A stretch of DNA of 64,000 nucleotides from Ryuthela nishihirai (Eukaryota > Arthropoda > Arachnida > Araneae > Heptathelidae): NCBI GenBank assembly GCA_038380435.1, contig JAWZYU010000019.1, positions 27,181,801 through 27,245,800 on the forward strand, read 5' to 3'. The notes under the pieces are model-generated. The model was not told where the DNA came from. It did no database searches and saw nothing but the letters and a program-made list of their open reading frames with translations. The first letter of the stretch is position 1. Each line of letters opens with the position of its first letter. Position numbers and translations under genes: made by a program. Below are positions 23,481-34,844 of this stretch, piece by piece.

Positions 23481-23539
23481 GATGAAAAATATAAATGAAA
23501 ATATATGAGAAGAAAATATATTTATATATAATTTTCCAT

Positions 23540-24271
23540 GGAAAATTTTCTGAATGAGTCTGTGATTATGGGTTTACCATTTCACAGGAATATTCATTTT
23601 GGGATTTGTTGACCAAACCTTACACAAGGACATACCCCGCTGGTCTTAGCCGTCAGGTACACTTACCACTAGACCAGGTAGGCGATTTCCATACATCGTA
23701 GAAATTTCTATACCGTCACTCCAACCCCTATTTGACCTTGAATGCGGCTCAGGATCTGAAAATTCCTTTTACTTTTGAACCACTTTTTAGCTCTCCAGCA
23801 CAGGTATATCTATATTTGACCTTTCGTCTTGAAGAACTCATCATATCCAATTTTTACCTCCCCTAGCACCAATAGATCAAAAAAATTGACCTTTAGCCTC
23901 GAAAAACCCTACGTATCCAAAATTTCATAACGTTTAACAAGACCTAAAGCCCAGAAATTTGGAAATATCCAAAATCATCGTCAGAAATCAACGTCAAAAT
24001 TGGTGTCTGTGTGTTTCACTCCCCAGACACCAATTTTCTTGTTTCTGACACTCATAGATCAATGGCTTCCATATAAACTTAATGGACACGTCGGAGGTCA
24101 AATTTCGGACTTTTCCTTCGAGAACTACGACCCGGATTACCCCTAGGTGTAAATTTTCAGAGCGCTACCATTTCTTCTTCAGGTGTTGGAATTAGCGTAA
24201 TTCCCTGTCATCTGTCAGTCAGTCAGACTTCAGTGAATCACTCCCAATCATTTCTATATATCAGATAGATG
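23540..24271. other. No gene; possible repeat with small inverted repeat
   Basis: A 14-bp stem AAAATTGGTGTCTG / CAGACACCAATTTT lies near 23996-24036. On the minus strand near 23655-23690, CTGGTCTAGTGGTAAGTGTA resembles a tRNA A box, but no B box follows. Noncoding. Confidence 0.45.
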
Positions 24272-24365
24272 TATAGTCCCAAATATAGAAAAAAATCGAT
24301 GGGGGGGGGATGAAACACAATTGAGCTGAAAACTATTGATATCGAATATTGTCGATAATGGAGTT
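24272..24365 (+). repeat. G-tract repeat family, left-end copy
   Basis: AGTCCCAAATATAGAAAAAA, then a G run, then CAATTGAGCTGAAAA, matching the opening of the 1374 copy (GTCCCGATCTAGAAAAA, G run, AATCGAGCTGCAAAA). Confidence 0.5.
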
Positions 24366-25455
24366 TTAAATAGATTTGATTATAATTTATCTTTAGCAAC
24401 ATTTTTCCGCGCAAAGAATATTTTTGAAGTTTTAGAACTTTGATTCCCATCGACTTAAGATGAAAATTCTCTAATAATATGGTAGGGAAGTGTGTAAGCA
24501 TTCAGAACAATAATAAAAGAATCTATTTTGTATCAGTCCTGCCGTTTAAGCTCTGTTTAGCATTTTTAAAAGATACGTTCTGTTCTTTGAAACGAATTAA
24601 TTCCGCAACATTTAACCCACCAGCCAAGTAATGGACACTCCATTGTTTTCGCTTACTGATGCATATAAATGGGCAACTCGAGATGAAAGACGTTTTAAGA
24701 TGCTTTACGTTTTTTTTTGTTCTTTAGAATCACATTACGTTCAGGCAAAATAATCAGAATCAACAGATTCTCATTCCCTTTAGACTAAGATGAAATAAGA
24801 GAACGCTTTATTTTGCGGTGATCTAAGATACTTCACCATAGTCATTACTTCCTACGCAAATACGAAATGGAGTTTTCCTTTCCAATGTCAAGGCTGTGAA
24901 ACAGGTCTTTGTGCTAAAAAAAGTGCCAATCTTCATTTGATTTACACACTTGACTGTATTGTAGGGAAGTTCAGTTCAACAGAAAGGAAAATTCGTCAGC
25001 TTTAACGGCTTTAAAACACAATGGCAAAACTTTTTATTTATCGCTCCAAGGATATTAAATTTCGAAACCAACAGCAGTTACTTCTATATGGGATGCGATT
25101 AAGGAGCAGCAGTTTCTCACATGATGAAATCATTTGCTATTATCTCTTTAAACTAGGCATCTAGTGGATCTATTTTCTCTTCGGTAAGTAATAAGTTATA
25201 TCAGATAAGTAAAGCTTAAATTGATAAATATTTAGGCCAAGTATAAAGCGGAATGTTAGATAATTCTATAATAATTCAGGAATGAATTTTGTAGAAAAAA
25301 AAAATCAATACTTCTTAGATAACTGATTTTCCTACTGAAAATTACTTTCTTCCAAACCGCTATGCAAGTTTCTTTGCCCATTTTAAGCGTCTCTTGCGCT
25401 GAAAATCTGTTAGTAGAGTTTTCGGATGAGTTACCTTCAAGCGGAACTTTTTTTT
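24366..25455. other. No gene recognised
   Basis: AT-rich noncoding sequence with short open frames only. Confidence 0.55.
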
Positions 25456-25962
25456 TCCACATAATGGGCTAACTGGCCAGGTCACAAGGACTCAGAAGGT
25501 TGGGGGGAGGTGACCCACTGGACAGCTGTAGGAGACAGATGGTGGCCTCTCGACAAGGCCATCCCAGCGTATTCTTTATCGTACACAGAGTATGCTTCTC
25601 GCGCACGGCTTAATGTCCCATCCGACGGATGGCGGCCTTTCCAAGCCCATCGGTGTCCCCTACTAAATCGGTGCCATAATCAAGCCATCGGTGTCCCCTA
25701 CTATGTCCCATCCGACGGATGGCGGCCTTTCCAAGCCCATCGGTGTCCCCTACTAAATCGGTGCCATAATCAAGCCATCGGTGTCCCCTACTATGTCCCA
25801 TCCGACGGATGGCGGCCTTTCCAAGCCCATCGGTGTCCCCTACTAACCGTGGGCAGGGCGAGGAGTGTTGCAGAGATAAATCTCAAAGCTGGTCCAGCTG
25901 CGACTAGAACCGGGAACTGCAGATTACAAGCCTGGCGCGCTAACGACTGAGCCATATCAGCC
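25456..25962 (-). mobile_element. SINE-A with internal 90-bp tandem amplification
   Basis: A reversed SINE-A: 3' end side at 25456, reversed head to about 25962 (GCGCGCTAACGACTGAGCCA). The segment starting TGTCCCATCCGACGG occurs at 25614, 25704 and 25794, exactly 90 bp apart and essentially identical. Each full 90-bp unit also carries two copies of CCATCGGTGTCCCCTACTA. Confidence 0.9.
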
Positions 25963-26325
25963 CCAGTCTTTGGACAAGCTTTAAAACATCGCAATGGGAT
26001 TTCCAAGAATCTTCCTTTTACAGTTCTGAGCACATATTGACGTTTGCTAGAAATGTCCATTCTTTCAAAGGTTTGGGTGAATTGTTTTTTCTGTTCCAAA
26101 GCGCAACCCTACGCAGTTACCTGTCAGCACTTAAAGTTGTTTCCCTAGGTAGCGCAATTCTTTGTCTGTCAGCAACAGATCTAATTTAAAAACGTTTGTT
26201 AATGTTCTCAAAGCATCGAAAGTCACATGAGACTTTAGCAGCGATTTGATGAAAAGAATAACTATCTTCGTTCATATGTATTTTTTGTACATTCCCTGTT
26301 TAAATTATTACGAAAAAGAGCTTCC
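25963..26325. other. No gene recognised
   Basis: Noncoding spacer between a SINE-A and a tRNA-like foldback. Confidence 0.5.
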
Positions 26326-26452
26326 TCTGTATCGCAGTGCAGTGGTAACGCTTTCGTTCGCGGTGACACTGCATCTGCTGGGGTCCGGATTCGAATCCCA
26401 GAATAACACGGTCGTTAAAGAAACGACCATGTCATTCTGGGACTCGAATCAC
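26326..26452 (+). repeat. tRNA-like head with foldback
   Basis: GCAGTGGTAACGC (A box-like) and GGATTCGAATCCC (B box-like) about 45 bp apart fit a tRNA-derived head. From the B box, ATTCGAATCCCAGAATAACA and CGGTCGTT run into a 4-base loop and then their inverted copy ACGACCATGTCATTCTGGG to about 26450, so the B box exists on both strands. Either a SINE that copied itself back or a tRNA-headed MITE-like hairpin. Confidence 0.5.
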
Positions 26453-26853
26453 AGTCATTTTGGGTTGGGTTGTTTTACCTCTGAGCGGCATTTTTTTTGC
26501 ACAAAATGGCCAGGTTACATGGACCCCGAAGGCTCAGAGAAGGTTGGGAGATGGGACCCACTGGAACAGCTGTTGGAAGACAGATGGTAGCCTCCCGTCA
26601 AGGCCATCCAGTGTGTTCTTTAACGTGCACAGGGTATGGCTCTCCCGCACACGGGGCCACGGCTTAACGTCCCATCCGACGGACGGCGGCCTTTCCAAGC
26701 CCATCGGTGTCCCCTACTGACCGTGGGCAGGGCGGGGAGTTTTGCGGAGATAAATCTCAAAGCTGACCCAGCTGGGACTCGAACCTGGGAACTACAGATT
26801 ACGAGCCTGGCGCGCTACCGACTGAGCCACCCCCGCCTCGAATCACAGTCATT
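26444..26853 (-). mobile_element. SINE-A, full length, 17-bp target duplication
   Basis: CTCGAATCACAGTCATT occurs at 26444-26460 and 26837-26853, flanking the SINE at 26461-26836. The 3' end is toward 26461 (TTGGGTTGGGTTGTTTTAC) and the head toward 26836. It inserted into the right arm of the tRNA-like foldback. Little diverged from the 31.6-kb and 51.8-kb copies, so relatively young. Confidence 0.9.
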
Positions 26854-26889
26854 ACCTGCAGATAAGTTAATAGCTTTCCAAAACTGATC

Positions 26890-27230
26890 ACAAATTATTA
26901 CTTAATACTTTGTCTTATGTATCTACAGGTACAGTCAACAAATTTCAGCGTTTTCAATTCTCTGCGCATAGTTCTCATTGAAATGGGTTTTGAAGTACTG
27001 CTTGCGGTCATCTCTCTCAGTTCATGAGCTGTAACAGCTCTCTTTTGCAATATAGTTTGTGCCAACAAACGCCTGTCCCTGTCTGTTGGGGAATTTTTTT
27101 CTCCCACATTTGTCACCATTGGTGGACGTTTTTTGAGATCGTTACCTTTCTCCATACACCTGGGATAGTGTGCCCATCACTTCCATTACGAATGCTCCTG
27201 CCCATCGCCCTCTAATTATATTATCCCCCT
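26890..27230 (-). pseudogene. Tc1-like transposase fragment (DNA-binding region)
   Basis: The open frame 26898-27155 has TDRDRRLLAQTILQKRAVTA then HELREMTASS and SMRTMRRELKTL, the second helix-turn-helix pattern of Tc1-like transposases. Upstream, another frame gives a diverged GVWRKVTISK stretch. No catalytic region or terminal repeat found. Confidence 0.55.
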
Positions 27231-28630
27231 TCGAAGTCAATCAGATCAACCTTTTTTACCCCTGTTGCAGTAGACTTTGCTTTTCACCACGCCTCGACGG
27301 CTTTTATAAGACTTCCTAGTGATGTAGAATACTTAATAAGAAATTTTGCATAGATTGGTATGTTTCATGGTATTTGCGCACGATGCGCTGTTTACAATGT
27401 TAGTCTTTTATAATAAGGTGATGTCACATTTTTTTAAGCATCGTGACGGCACGGCACTTGTAAAGAGCAACTATGTGATATGTAATAGCACGTGACGCAT
27501 AGCGCTGGGATTGAATAAACGTTTCACAGATTTTAAATCATTGCTGATTTGTCAGATGTTAAAACCAAATCAAAGTACGTAACGATTAAAAAAAATATGT
27601 TGTATATATTGTGTAAGAATTTTATTTTTACAAATTCCATTACTGTGATCATATTTTTTCGTATTAGAATAAATTTTTATTACGTTAAACTGATATTTCT
27701 TTACGATGGAATTCGCTAAAATGGGGCATTTTTGAAAAGAGATACATAGTAAATTGGTCAGGGTCGAAAAAAATTTCGTTAGACTAAATATTTCGTTACT
27801 CCGGCTTTCGCTATATCGACATTATCCTGTGCTTCGCGAACGGTGTTAATAATCTGGCCAGGCAGTGTATTTCTGTTATGAGGCAAAAGGAAAACCTTTC
27901 CATAATTGTTCTTCATTAGCACTGTACAAAATATTAATTGCAATATTCAACTGCCCTACATCCTCAAATTTAGTTTTAAAGTGCATTGCAATATGTACCG
28001 AAACCAACAATCCCAATCTTTTAGTTACTCATCTGTGATTGGTCGGCATCACGGAGTACTCGATTCGTTGTAACGAGAGCCTGTTGAATCCTAATATTAA
28101 CTTGTATTTGTAGCTGTATAGTTTTTCCAAAATGTTCAAGATCTATTTAAAATATTCCAAAACAGAAAAAATATTACGAATCAGCTTATTGAAATATTTG
28201 AGCATAAATAATAATGATTATATAAAGAAACACAAAATATATGAAATCGCAGATGTGTTTGAAACTTTTTGCAACCACTGAAAAAGTCGTGAAAAAATAC
28301 AAAAATAAATTCTATTCTGATAAGGTGATGAAAGTTCAGATATGGTATTAATGGCCACAACAGTACGGTAGAATTCCACAATGGCCATTATTAAATAGTT
28401 AGATAGCAAATCAGTTTAAGCTAGGCAGCTGCGAATCTGCACGAGTTCCGAAAGATAAATGTGACGCTAGTCTGATGACCAAATGCAATATTTAGATTAC
28501 CAGTCAGATACCATGATATCACACAATGTGCTATGAAGCATAAAACAAAGAAGTGACATTGAGGACTACTTTTCACTCTTTGCTGTACCTGCAGCAACAG
28601 TAACAGAATGAGCCTGTTCCCTAAGTTACC
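27231..28630. other. No gene recognised
   Basis: Long AT-rich stretch with short open frames only. Confidence 0.55.
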
Positions 28631-28775
28631 GGGCTGAACTGCAGATAAAGCTGCAGACAAAGAGAATTGGGCTACGTAGGGAACAGACCTAGGTTCCCTA
28701 GGTAGCCTAGGAACAGACCTAGGGCTACCTAGGGTTCAGCCCCTGTTTCCTAGGGCCCAGGGGCTGAACTGCAGA
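28631..28775. repeat. CCTAGG-rich patch bounded by a direct repeat
   Basis: GGGCTGAACTGCAGA occurs at 28631-28645 and 28761-28775. Between them GGAACAGACCTAGG occurs twice, and CCTAGG or close variants occur several times. GTTCAGCCCCTG and CAGGGGCTGAAC form an inverted pair at the right side. Confidence 0.7.
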
Positions 28776-31598
28776 CAAAACATGGCCAGAGGGCTTCAAG
28801 AAGGTAAAAGTTATTATAATTCATTTCTGCAGCTCTAAGTGAAACGTTTTGTCATATCAAAACAGGACAATGGGCAGAAAATTGTAGCTACAGCAAGCAG
28901 GTAAGAAAACTGCTGCTGAAGAGTTTTTTGGGAAAAGATGGTTTCATATTTGAGAGGGACATTTTGTACATCATGTCATCATCCTCAAGCAGCCATGGGC
29001 TACGGAGGTCCAACAGGATCGTGCAATTTAGTTCTCCAAGTATATCTGTACTGAGCTACATCTGCTGCATCTGGCCACTGCACACCAATTCTAACAAGGT
29101 CTTGTTTGGCATTGTCTGCCCACCGCATCCTAGGTCTCCCACTCTTTCTGAGGCCTTTAGGCACACTGTTCATAACCCTATTCGCCAATCTATAATTATC
29201 CATACGAGCAACATGGCCAAACCAACGGAATCTCTCTCTGCACAAAATGCTGCTTAAAGGAGGTTACCGATTCCTTTGCCTAACATCATCATTACTTACA
29301 AAGTTGAACCACCCAATGCGAAGATACTGCGTAAGCATCTAGAATCAAAAGCATCTAGTTTCCTGTTATCTTTTTTACAAACCGTTCAAGTTTCACTACG
29401 ATAACTAACCCTAGAAAAAACCAAGTATTACACAGTCTATTTTAGTCTTTAGGTATATACCCCATTTCTCCACACTCTCCATACGTAGATTCTTAAAAGT
29501 CGCGGCAGCAATTCTTCTGTTAATCTATTCTATTCGTCTGTTAATCTCATGCCGCATATCTGTTACATAGCTCCCGAGATAATTAAACTGCGATATCTGC
29601 TCAAGATTGCAACTATTCAGATTAACTGAATCACAACCGCCTGATCAATTTTCATCATTTCAGTTTTCTCTCTGTTTTGCAACCAAACCTACTCTACTAT
29701 AAGTCTCATCAACAGCTCGAATGAAAGAGTTCATCTCATCAACATCATTTGCCAAAAGGCTAAATCATCAGCATAATCTAAATCAGAAATTTTCTCATCT
29801 CCAGACTATTTGGGACCAAAATCTTTCCCTTGCAGTGAATTTCGCATAACGTAATCACTAACCAAACTAATGAGAAAATGATACAAAATGCACTCTTGTT
29901 CAACATCAGAAGCAGTGCTAAACAAATTGCTACAAGCCTTACCAACTCTCACACACGACTCAGTGTTATTATAGAGAGCTTTCATAATGTTAACTAACTT
30001 GTCTGGTATACCATATGATCTCACAATCAACCACAAATTATGACGATCAACAGAGTCAAAAGCCTTTTTGAAATTAACAAAGCTAGTAACCAAAGGTTTC
30101 TGAAACCCTAAACATTTCTCAAGAATCTGCTTGACTGAAAATATCTGATCTAGTATAAATCCCGTACCACTTCTGAACCCACATTGCTCGTCACGCAACT
30201 GACTGTCAACCAGTTCTTAATTCTATTAAGCACAATCATGGAAAGAACTTTACCTGGAACAGAGAGTAGGCTGATACTCCTATAGTTATCACAACAACTG
30301 CGATCACTTTTTAAAAAAATAGGGACAATAGCAGCTCGGGTAAAATCCTTATGAATCATGCCTTTATCATAAAAGATATTCAAAATTTCAGTCATCCATA
30401 TGGTAACCGAAACATTTCCAGCTCTAAGGAGGTAATTCGCAGGAGCAATTTCATCTACTCCTGGGGATTTATGCAGTTTAAGTTTAGAAACAGCCAAAAT
30501 AACTTCAGATTGTGTTATAGGGTCAACATTAAAGTCAGTAATGCATCTGTCATCATTACATGCAATGGGAATAGAACCAACCACATTGTTCAGAATATTG
30601 TCATGCTCATGCTTGTTTTAAAATGTGGACATGACGGACCCACATCGAATGCTGCGGCTGCCATTATCACCAGACCCTTGTGCCTTTTCATTTCCTCCAT
30701 TTTTGTGTCCAGTTCAGCAACGAGGAAGACCCACACTGCCAGCACAGAGACTCTGAAACTGCTGCAATATGCATGTTGCAGCAGGCAGCTGTGCATCTGG
30801 GTCCAGTAGGCCCCAGATTGCAAGGGGCCTACGTGACCTGAAGATGTAAATAATCCGTGCCAGATGGATAGGGATTCGCACCTCGACCGCGCGAAACAAT
30901 GGACAACGTCCATGAGCATCCAGATGGTGAAATTCTACCAAGGGTTGATCGAAGGTGAGCGAAAAAGGCGCGCAAGCAGGACAATTCGTTTCTGGACAGC
31001 AAGGTGGGAGGACGTGCATCAAGCCATTCTTGAGAGTTGAAAGAGCGAATCTGGGAAAGTGCATATTTGCGAGGTGTAGCTGATGACCCATCAACGAGGG
31101 CGCCAAGCTGCCTGCCGCGCATGACCTAACTATGGCAGGACGATCGACGAGCTGCAGCGTACCCCACAAGGAAAAGGGGCGCATCTTCTTTCTGCCCACA
31201 TGAGTAGAGTGAGGCAAGGGTCTAATTTCTCTGATCTGGTCTCCCAATATGAGTTTAGTGTTATTTGTTGCCGCCACGCTGCCCCTCCAAGAGATGCTAA
31301 GCTGTTGACTTTTCCAGCCTCTCTGAACGTTATCTCGTAATTACGAGTTTGGACTAGCTTACTGTATGCCATTAGTAAAGTTTACCTTAGGAGGAAGCGA
31401 CAGCGACAAGAGCGCTTGTAAGGAAAGTTTATTGAGAAAGTGTCTTAAATAAATGTATTTTAATGTGGAAATGATTTTTGTTTAAAAGTACAGTAATATG
31501 CGAATTAGTTGAGACAAGCGAAGGAAATCTAAGTCCCTTCCGCTGCAGAGTCTAAACTGCTGCAAGTCTAAACTTGTTCGTAACCTTCTGCTCCAAGT

Positions 31599-32012
31599 CT
31601 AAACTTGCTTGGGGGCGGGGGTGGCTCAGTCGGTAGCGCGCCAGGCTCGTAATCTGTAGTTCCCAGGTTCGAGTCCCAGCTGGGTCAGCGTTGAGATTTA
31701 TCTCCGCAAAATTCCCCGCCCTGCCCACGGTCAGTAGGGGACACCGATGGGCTTGGAAAGTCCGTCGTCCATCGGATGGGACGTTAAGCCGTGGCCCCTT
31801 GTGCGGGAGAGCCATACCCTGTGCACGTTAAAGAACACGCTGGATGGCCTTGACGGGAGGCTACCATCTGTCTCCCAACAGCTGTTCCAGTGGGTCTCCT
31901 CCCCCAACCTTCTCTGAGCCTTCGGGGTCCATGTGACCTGGCCATTTAGCCCATGGTGTGCAAAAAAGTGCCGCTCAGAGGTAAAACAACCCAACCCAAC
32001 TAAACTTGCTTG
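31599..32012 (+). mobile_element. SINE-A, full length, inside the Tc1 element
   Basis: Target duplication CTAAACTTGCTTG at 31599-31611 and 32000-32012. The SINE has an intact A box, B box, body and GTAAAACAACCCAACCC end. Its surroundings also repeat CAAGTCTAAACTTG several times. Confidence 0.9.
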
Positions 32013-32204
32013 TGTCCCTGCAATGAACGCACGAAAGTTTAAACTTGCAGCAGAGCGATATCTGCAAGTCTAGAATTGTCTGTTGTGTTACTCTGCTATT
32101 ATTTACGCTTCCACTTTAGTCGGAATTGATATTTCATAGGCTGAGGACGTGATTATGTAAGCAGTTCGCAATTTCCATTGGAAACTTTTTTTATTAAATA
32201 CATC

Positions 32205-33237
32205 ATGGACATCACGCCTCGTAAACGAGCTAAAATATTCGCTTTAGGCGAAAACACTTCACTTACTGCTAGGCAAATAGCAAAAGCAGTTGGCGTCGGG
32301 AAATCCAGCGTTTCACGGATCATGAAGCTGCTAAGGAGACAAGGTCCGTGGACACGTCCCATAAAGGACATTGTGGAAGAAAAAGAAAAACCACTCCTAG
32401 AGATGATAGTCTAATTCGAAGAATTAGTATCATAGACCCGAAGGAGACCAGTGGAGACATTAAAAAGGGAGATTGCGTCTCATGGGTTAATGTAGATGCT
32501 TCCACCGTAAGTTGTCGCCTTCTGGAGTGTGGCTGCAGGGCTCGACGGCCTTCCAAAAAACAACTTTTGACACCCGCTATGAAGCAAAAAAGGCTATCCT
32601 GGGCAAAGAAACATCGAGACAGGACTGTGGAGAATTGGGAAAACGTGATATTTTCGGACGAAACCCACTTTGAGGTGCATGGCTACAGGTAAAATTTCGC
32701 CTGCCGCTCGCCTGAAGAACCCCTTCGATCCGGCCACATCCAGCAATCCTCCAAACAAGGTCATGTTTTGGGGATGTTTCACAGCTTTCGGGCCACAGAC
32801 CGCTTCACCCCATTGAAGGAATGATGGACAGCAAAAAGTACATAGGCGTTCTGGAGGCAAAAATGGTCCCAACACTGCAGAAGCTCCTTCCTAACGGCGA
32901 TGGGGTATTTCAACAGAATCTGGCTCCATGCCACAATTCTAAGCTTGCTAAGAGCTTCTTTACCCAGTAACATTTGAAGGTATTGGAGTGGCCAGGAAAT
33001 TCACCCGATCTAAACCCCATTGAAAATTTGTGGGCCATTATTAAAGCGCGCATATCTAAGATGGATTGCACGACGAAAACCAAAATGATAGAAAGTGTCA
33101 TGAAAGTGTGGTACCACGACCCTGAAGTGAAGGAGATATGTGGAAAGCTAGTGGCATCAATGGTTGAGAGGGTGAAAGAAGTAAGTGAAGCTAAGGGGGT
33201 GTCACATTCACTATTAACTACACTATTAAACAAATAA
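32205..33237 (+). pseudogene. Tc1-like transposase, broken
   Basis: Likely start ATG at 32205 (MDITPRKRAKIFALGE); an upstream ATG at 32178 only extends it. First helix-turn-helix: TARQIAKAVGVGKSSVSRIM. A frameshift near 32350 leads to GRKRKTTPRDD and the second DNA-binding part. Catalytic blocks: NVIFSDETHFE (first Asp present), MFWGCFTAFG, QQNLAPCH where family members have QQDNAPCH, so the second Asp is lost, then NSPDLNPIENLW (third acidic residue present). Stop codons near 32690 and 32968 and another shift break it. C-terminus ends LLTTLLNK at 33237. Confidence 0.85.
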
Positions 33238-34544
33238 ATGTTTTAGTTGTGTCTTTGTTACTGCATTTTCCTATTGTCCCAACTAATTTGCATAGTACTG
33301 TATATTTATGTGTGCCATTACTGTGCTTGCTCTGAAAGCCAGCCACCGGCAAACTACAGGAGAGGAAGTCGGCCATTAACGCTCTTCCCTTCAAATCTTA
33401 TTGCGACATCGGGCTCAGTCTCGAGTGAAGGCTGGGTCTGATGAAGACACAACGCAGCTGTATCACATCCCCTATGTTGTGGTCAGTTGGTCCCTAAAGT
33501 TGTACCACCTCCAAAATAATCAGGGGTGGTTACAACAATATCTCTGAAATGCTCAGCCCACTTAACCATGACAGAATCCTCAGCTTCAATAACCTTCCCT
33601 ATCTTTCAATCCCTGTATGCCATTTTGCTTTTTCCCACACAAAGCATTAACTATCTGGTACAGCTCTCTGCTGTTCTGCTGTGTACCTGCTTTCCTCGGC
33701 TTTCTCAGCCAAGTCATCAAGTCAATAATTCCATCTCCTCTACTCCTTTTTTCCTAAAAGACTACTGTTAGTTTCAAGAAAAGCCTGTTTAAAACGGTCC
33801 CATTCTTCCAACGGTCCCATTCTTCCTCAACTTCAGTAAGCAAACCATGACTTTATAATGACTAAGTAATCTATCATGGTAAGCTTTGGCAATAACTAGG
33901 TCTTTCAGAGCTTCAGAATTAAAGGTAAATTTTTAACCTCAGCACAACATTTATTGTTTAAGGTGCAAGACACTTTTAACAAGGTAATGGTCAGATCAAT
34001 TTCAGCTCCCCTATATGACCTATTATTCCTAACAGAATTAGCTCATTTACTGTTAATATATAGTTTATCGTATTCTTATGCAGCCCATCTAGCGAAACCC
34101 ATGTGTTATATCGCGGTGTTTGTAAAAAGCATTAGTTATTCTCAAACCATTAATTTTACTTACCTACAGGAGACGTTGCCCATCGCCATTGCAGCTACCA
34201 ATACCAAAAGGGACTATCACCCCTCCCCATAGATCAGAATCAGTACCAATTTTGGCACTGAAGTCACCTAGAACAAGGGTAACATCTCCTTTCTTGACAG
34301 AATTCAAAATATCTTGAAATTTTCCGTAAAACCTATCCTTCTCATCCTCATCGGCATCATCAGTGGGGGCACAACAATAGATAACATTCAAATTTTTAAT
34401 GCATGTCTGAAATGATGACTAATGCCATTTCGTTCAGTGTGATATAAGTTGTAGTCATTCTACAACGATTAGAAGAAAATGGAAAAATATAATTTTGTGG
34501 CAGACAGAAGACCTCGCAACAGCAGCCTAAGGAAGGTCAGTGTA

Positions 34545-34791
34545 CAGTCGCTCAAAAAAATATCCGAACACTATGGTTGATTTCAGAATTCAGAAAAAAT
34601 ATCTGGCAACGATTTTTTTAGAAATTAGTGGTCTGGCAACCTTCGTGTACTTACACGAAGGTTGTACGTACACGACGTAGACTGTACATACAAGAAGATT
34701 GCCAGATCACTAATTTCTAAAAAAAATTGCCAGATATTTTTACTGAATTCTGAAATCAACCATAGTGTTCGGATATTTTTTTGAGAGACTG
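34545..34791. mobile_element. TA-flanked foldback MITE, copy 1
   Basis: Both ends carry CAGTC(G/T)CTCAAAAAAATAT and continue as inverted repeats through ACACTATGGTTGATTTCAG, AATATCTGGCAACGA and beyond, so nearly the whole 247 bp folds on itself. TA duplications at 34543-34544 and 34792-34793. A relative lies at 59168. TA target and end shape suggest a Tc1/mariner derivative. Confidence 0.85.
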
Positions 34792-34844
34792 TACATTCAA
34801 TCGTGTCCTTCGTCTCATCGTAGGTCAGAGAATCCTAACATCTA

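Larger units (their letters stand above)
31491..33300 (+). mobile_element. Tc1-like transposon with both ends, carrying SINE-A
   Basis: Left end CAGTAATATGCGAATTAGTT and the reverse complement of the right end, CAGTACTATGCAAATTAGTT, match; both are bordered by TA (31489-31490, 33301-33302). The element would be about 1.4 kb without the SINE. It carries a broken transposase (32205-33237). Confidence 0.85.
30599..33537. mobile_element. Probable solo LTR, itself interrupted by a Tc1 element
   Basis: The inserted block starts TGTCATG and ends TTACAACA, i.e. TG...CA, and is flanked by ATAT at 30595-30598 and 33538-33541, as an LTR retroelement insertion with 4-bp duplication would be. Without the Tc1 element (31491-33300) and its TA duplication it is about 1.13 kb. 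No protease, RT or integrase is present. It is more GC-rich than its neighbours. An AATAAA lies near 31448. The 187-codon frame at 30714-31277 on the minus strand matches nothing I know and is probably chance. Orientation is not decided. Confidence 0.55.
28977..34430 (-). pseudogene. RTE-type LINE split by a 2.94-kb nested insertion
   Basis: Read right to left. 34430-33542 gives the endonuclease side: CCAPTDDADEDEKDRFYG, VKKGDVTLVLGDFSAKIG (GDF(N/S)AK motif) and GPFGIGSCNGDGQRLL. After the insertion, 30598-28977 gives the RT (HKSPGVDEI, GMIHKDFTRAAIVPIF, LLSVPGKVLSMIVLNRI, FKKAFDSVDRHNLWLI) and C-terminus (RPRMRWADNAKQDLVRIGVQ, DPVGPP), with a short ATC tail at 28977. At the join the intact 4.6-kb copy reads continuously across AGAATATCACTGAAATG, so both halves are one element, not two. 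Several frameshifts and stops. Confidence 0.8.

Noticed and set aside
25510..25950. 146-codon frame with a 30-residue repeat
   Set aside because: It is a reversed SINE-A with 90-bp tandem units; matching frames occur in every SINE-A copy on either strand.
30714..31277. 187-codon minus frame in GC-rich sequence
   Set aside because: No known domain, lies within the LTR-like block, and overlapping frames in the same block are also open, as GC-rich noncoding DNA often gives.
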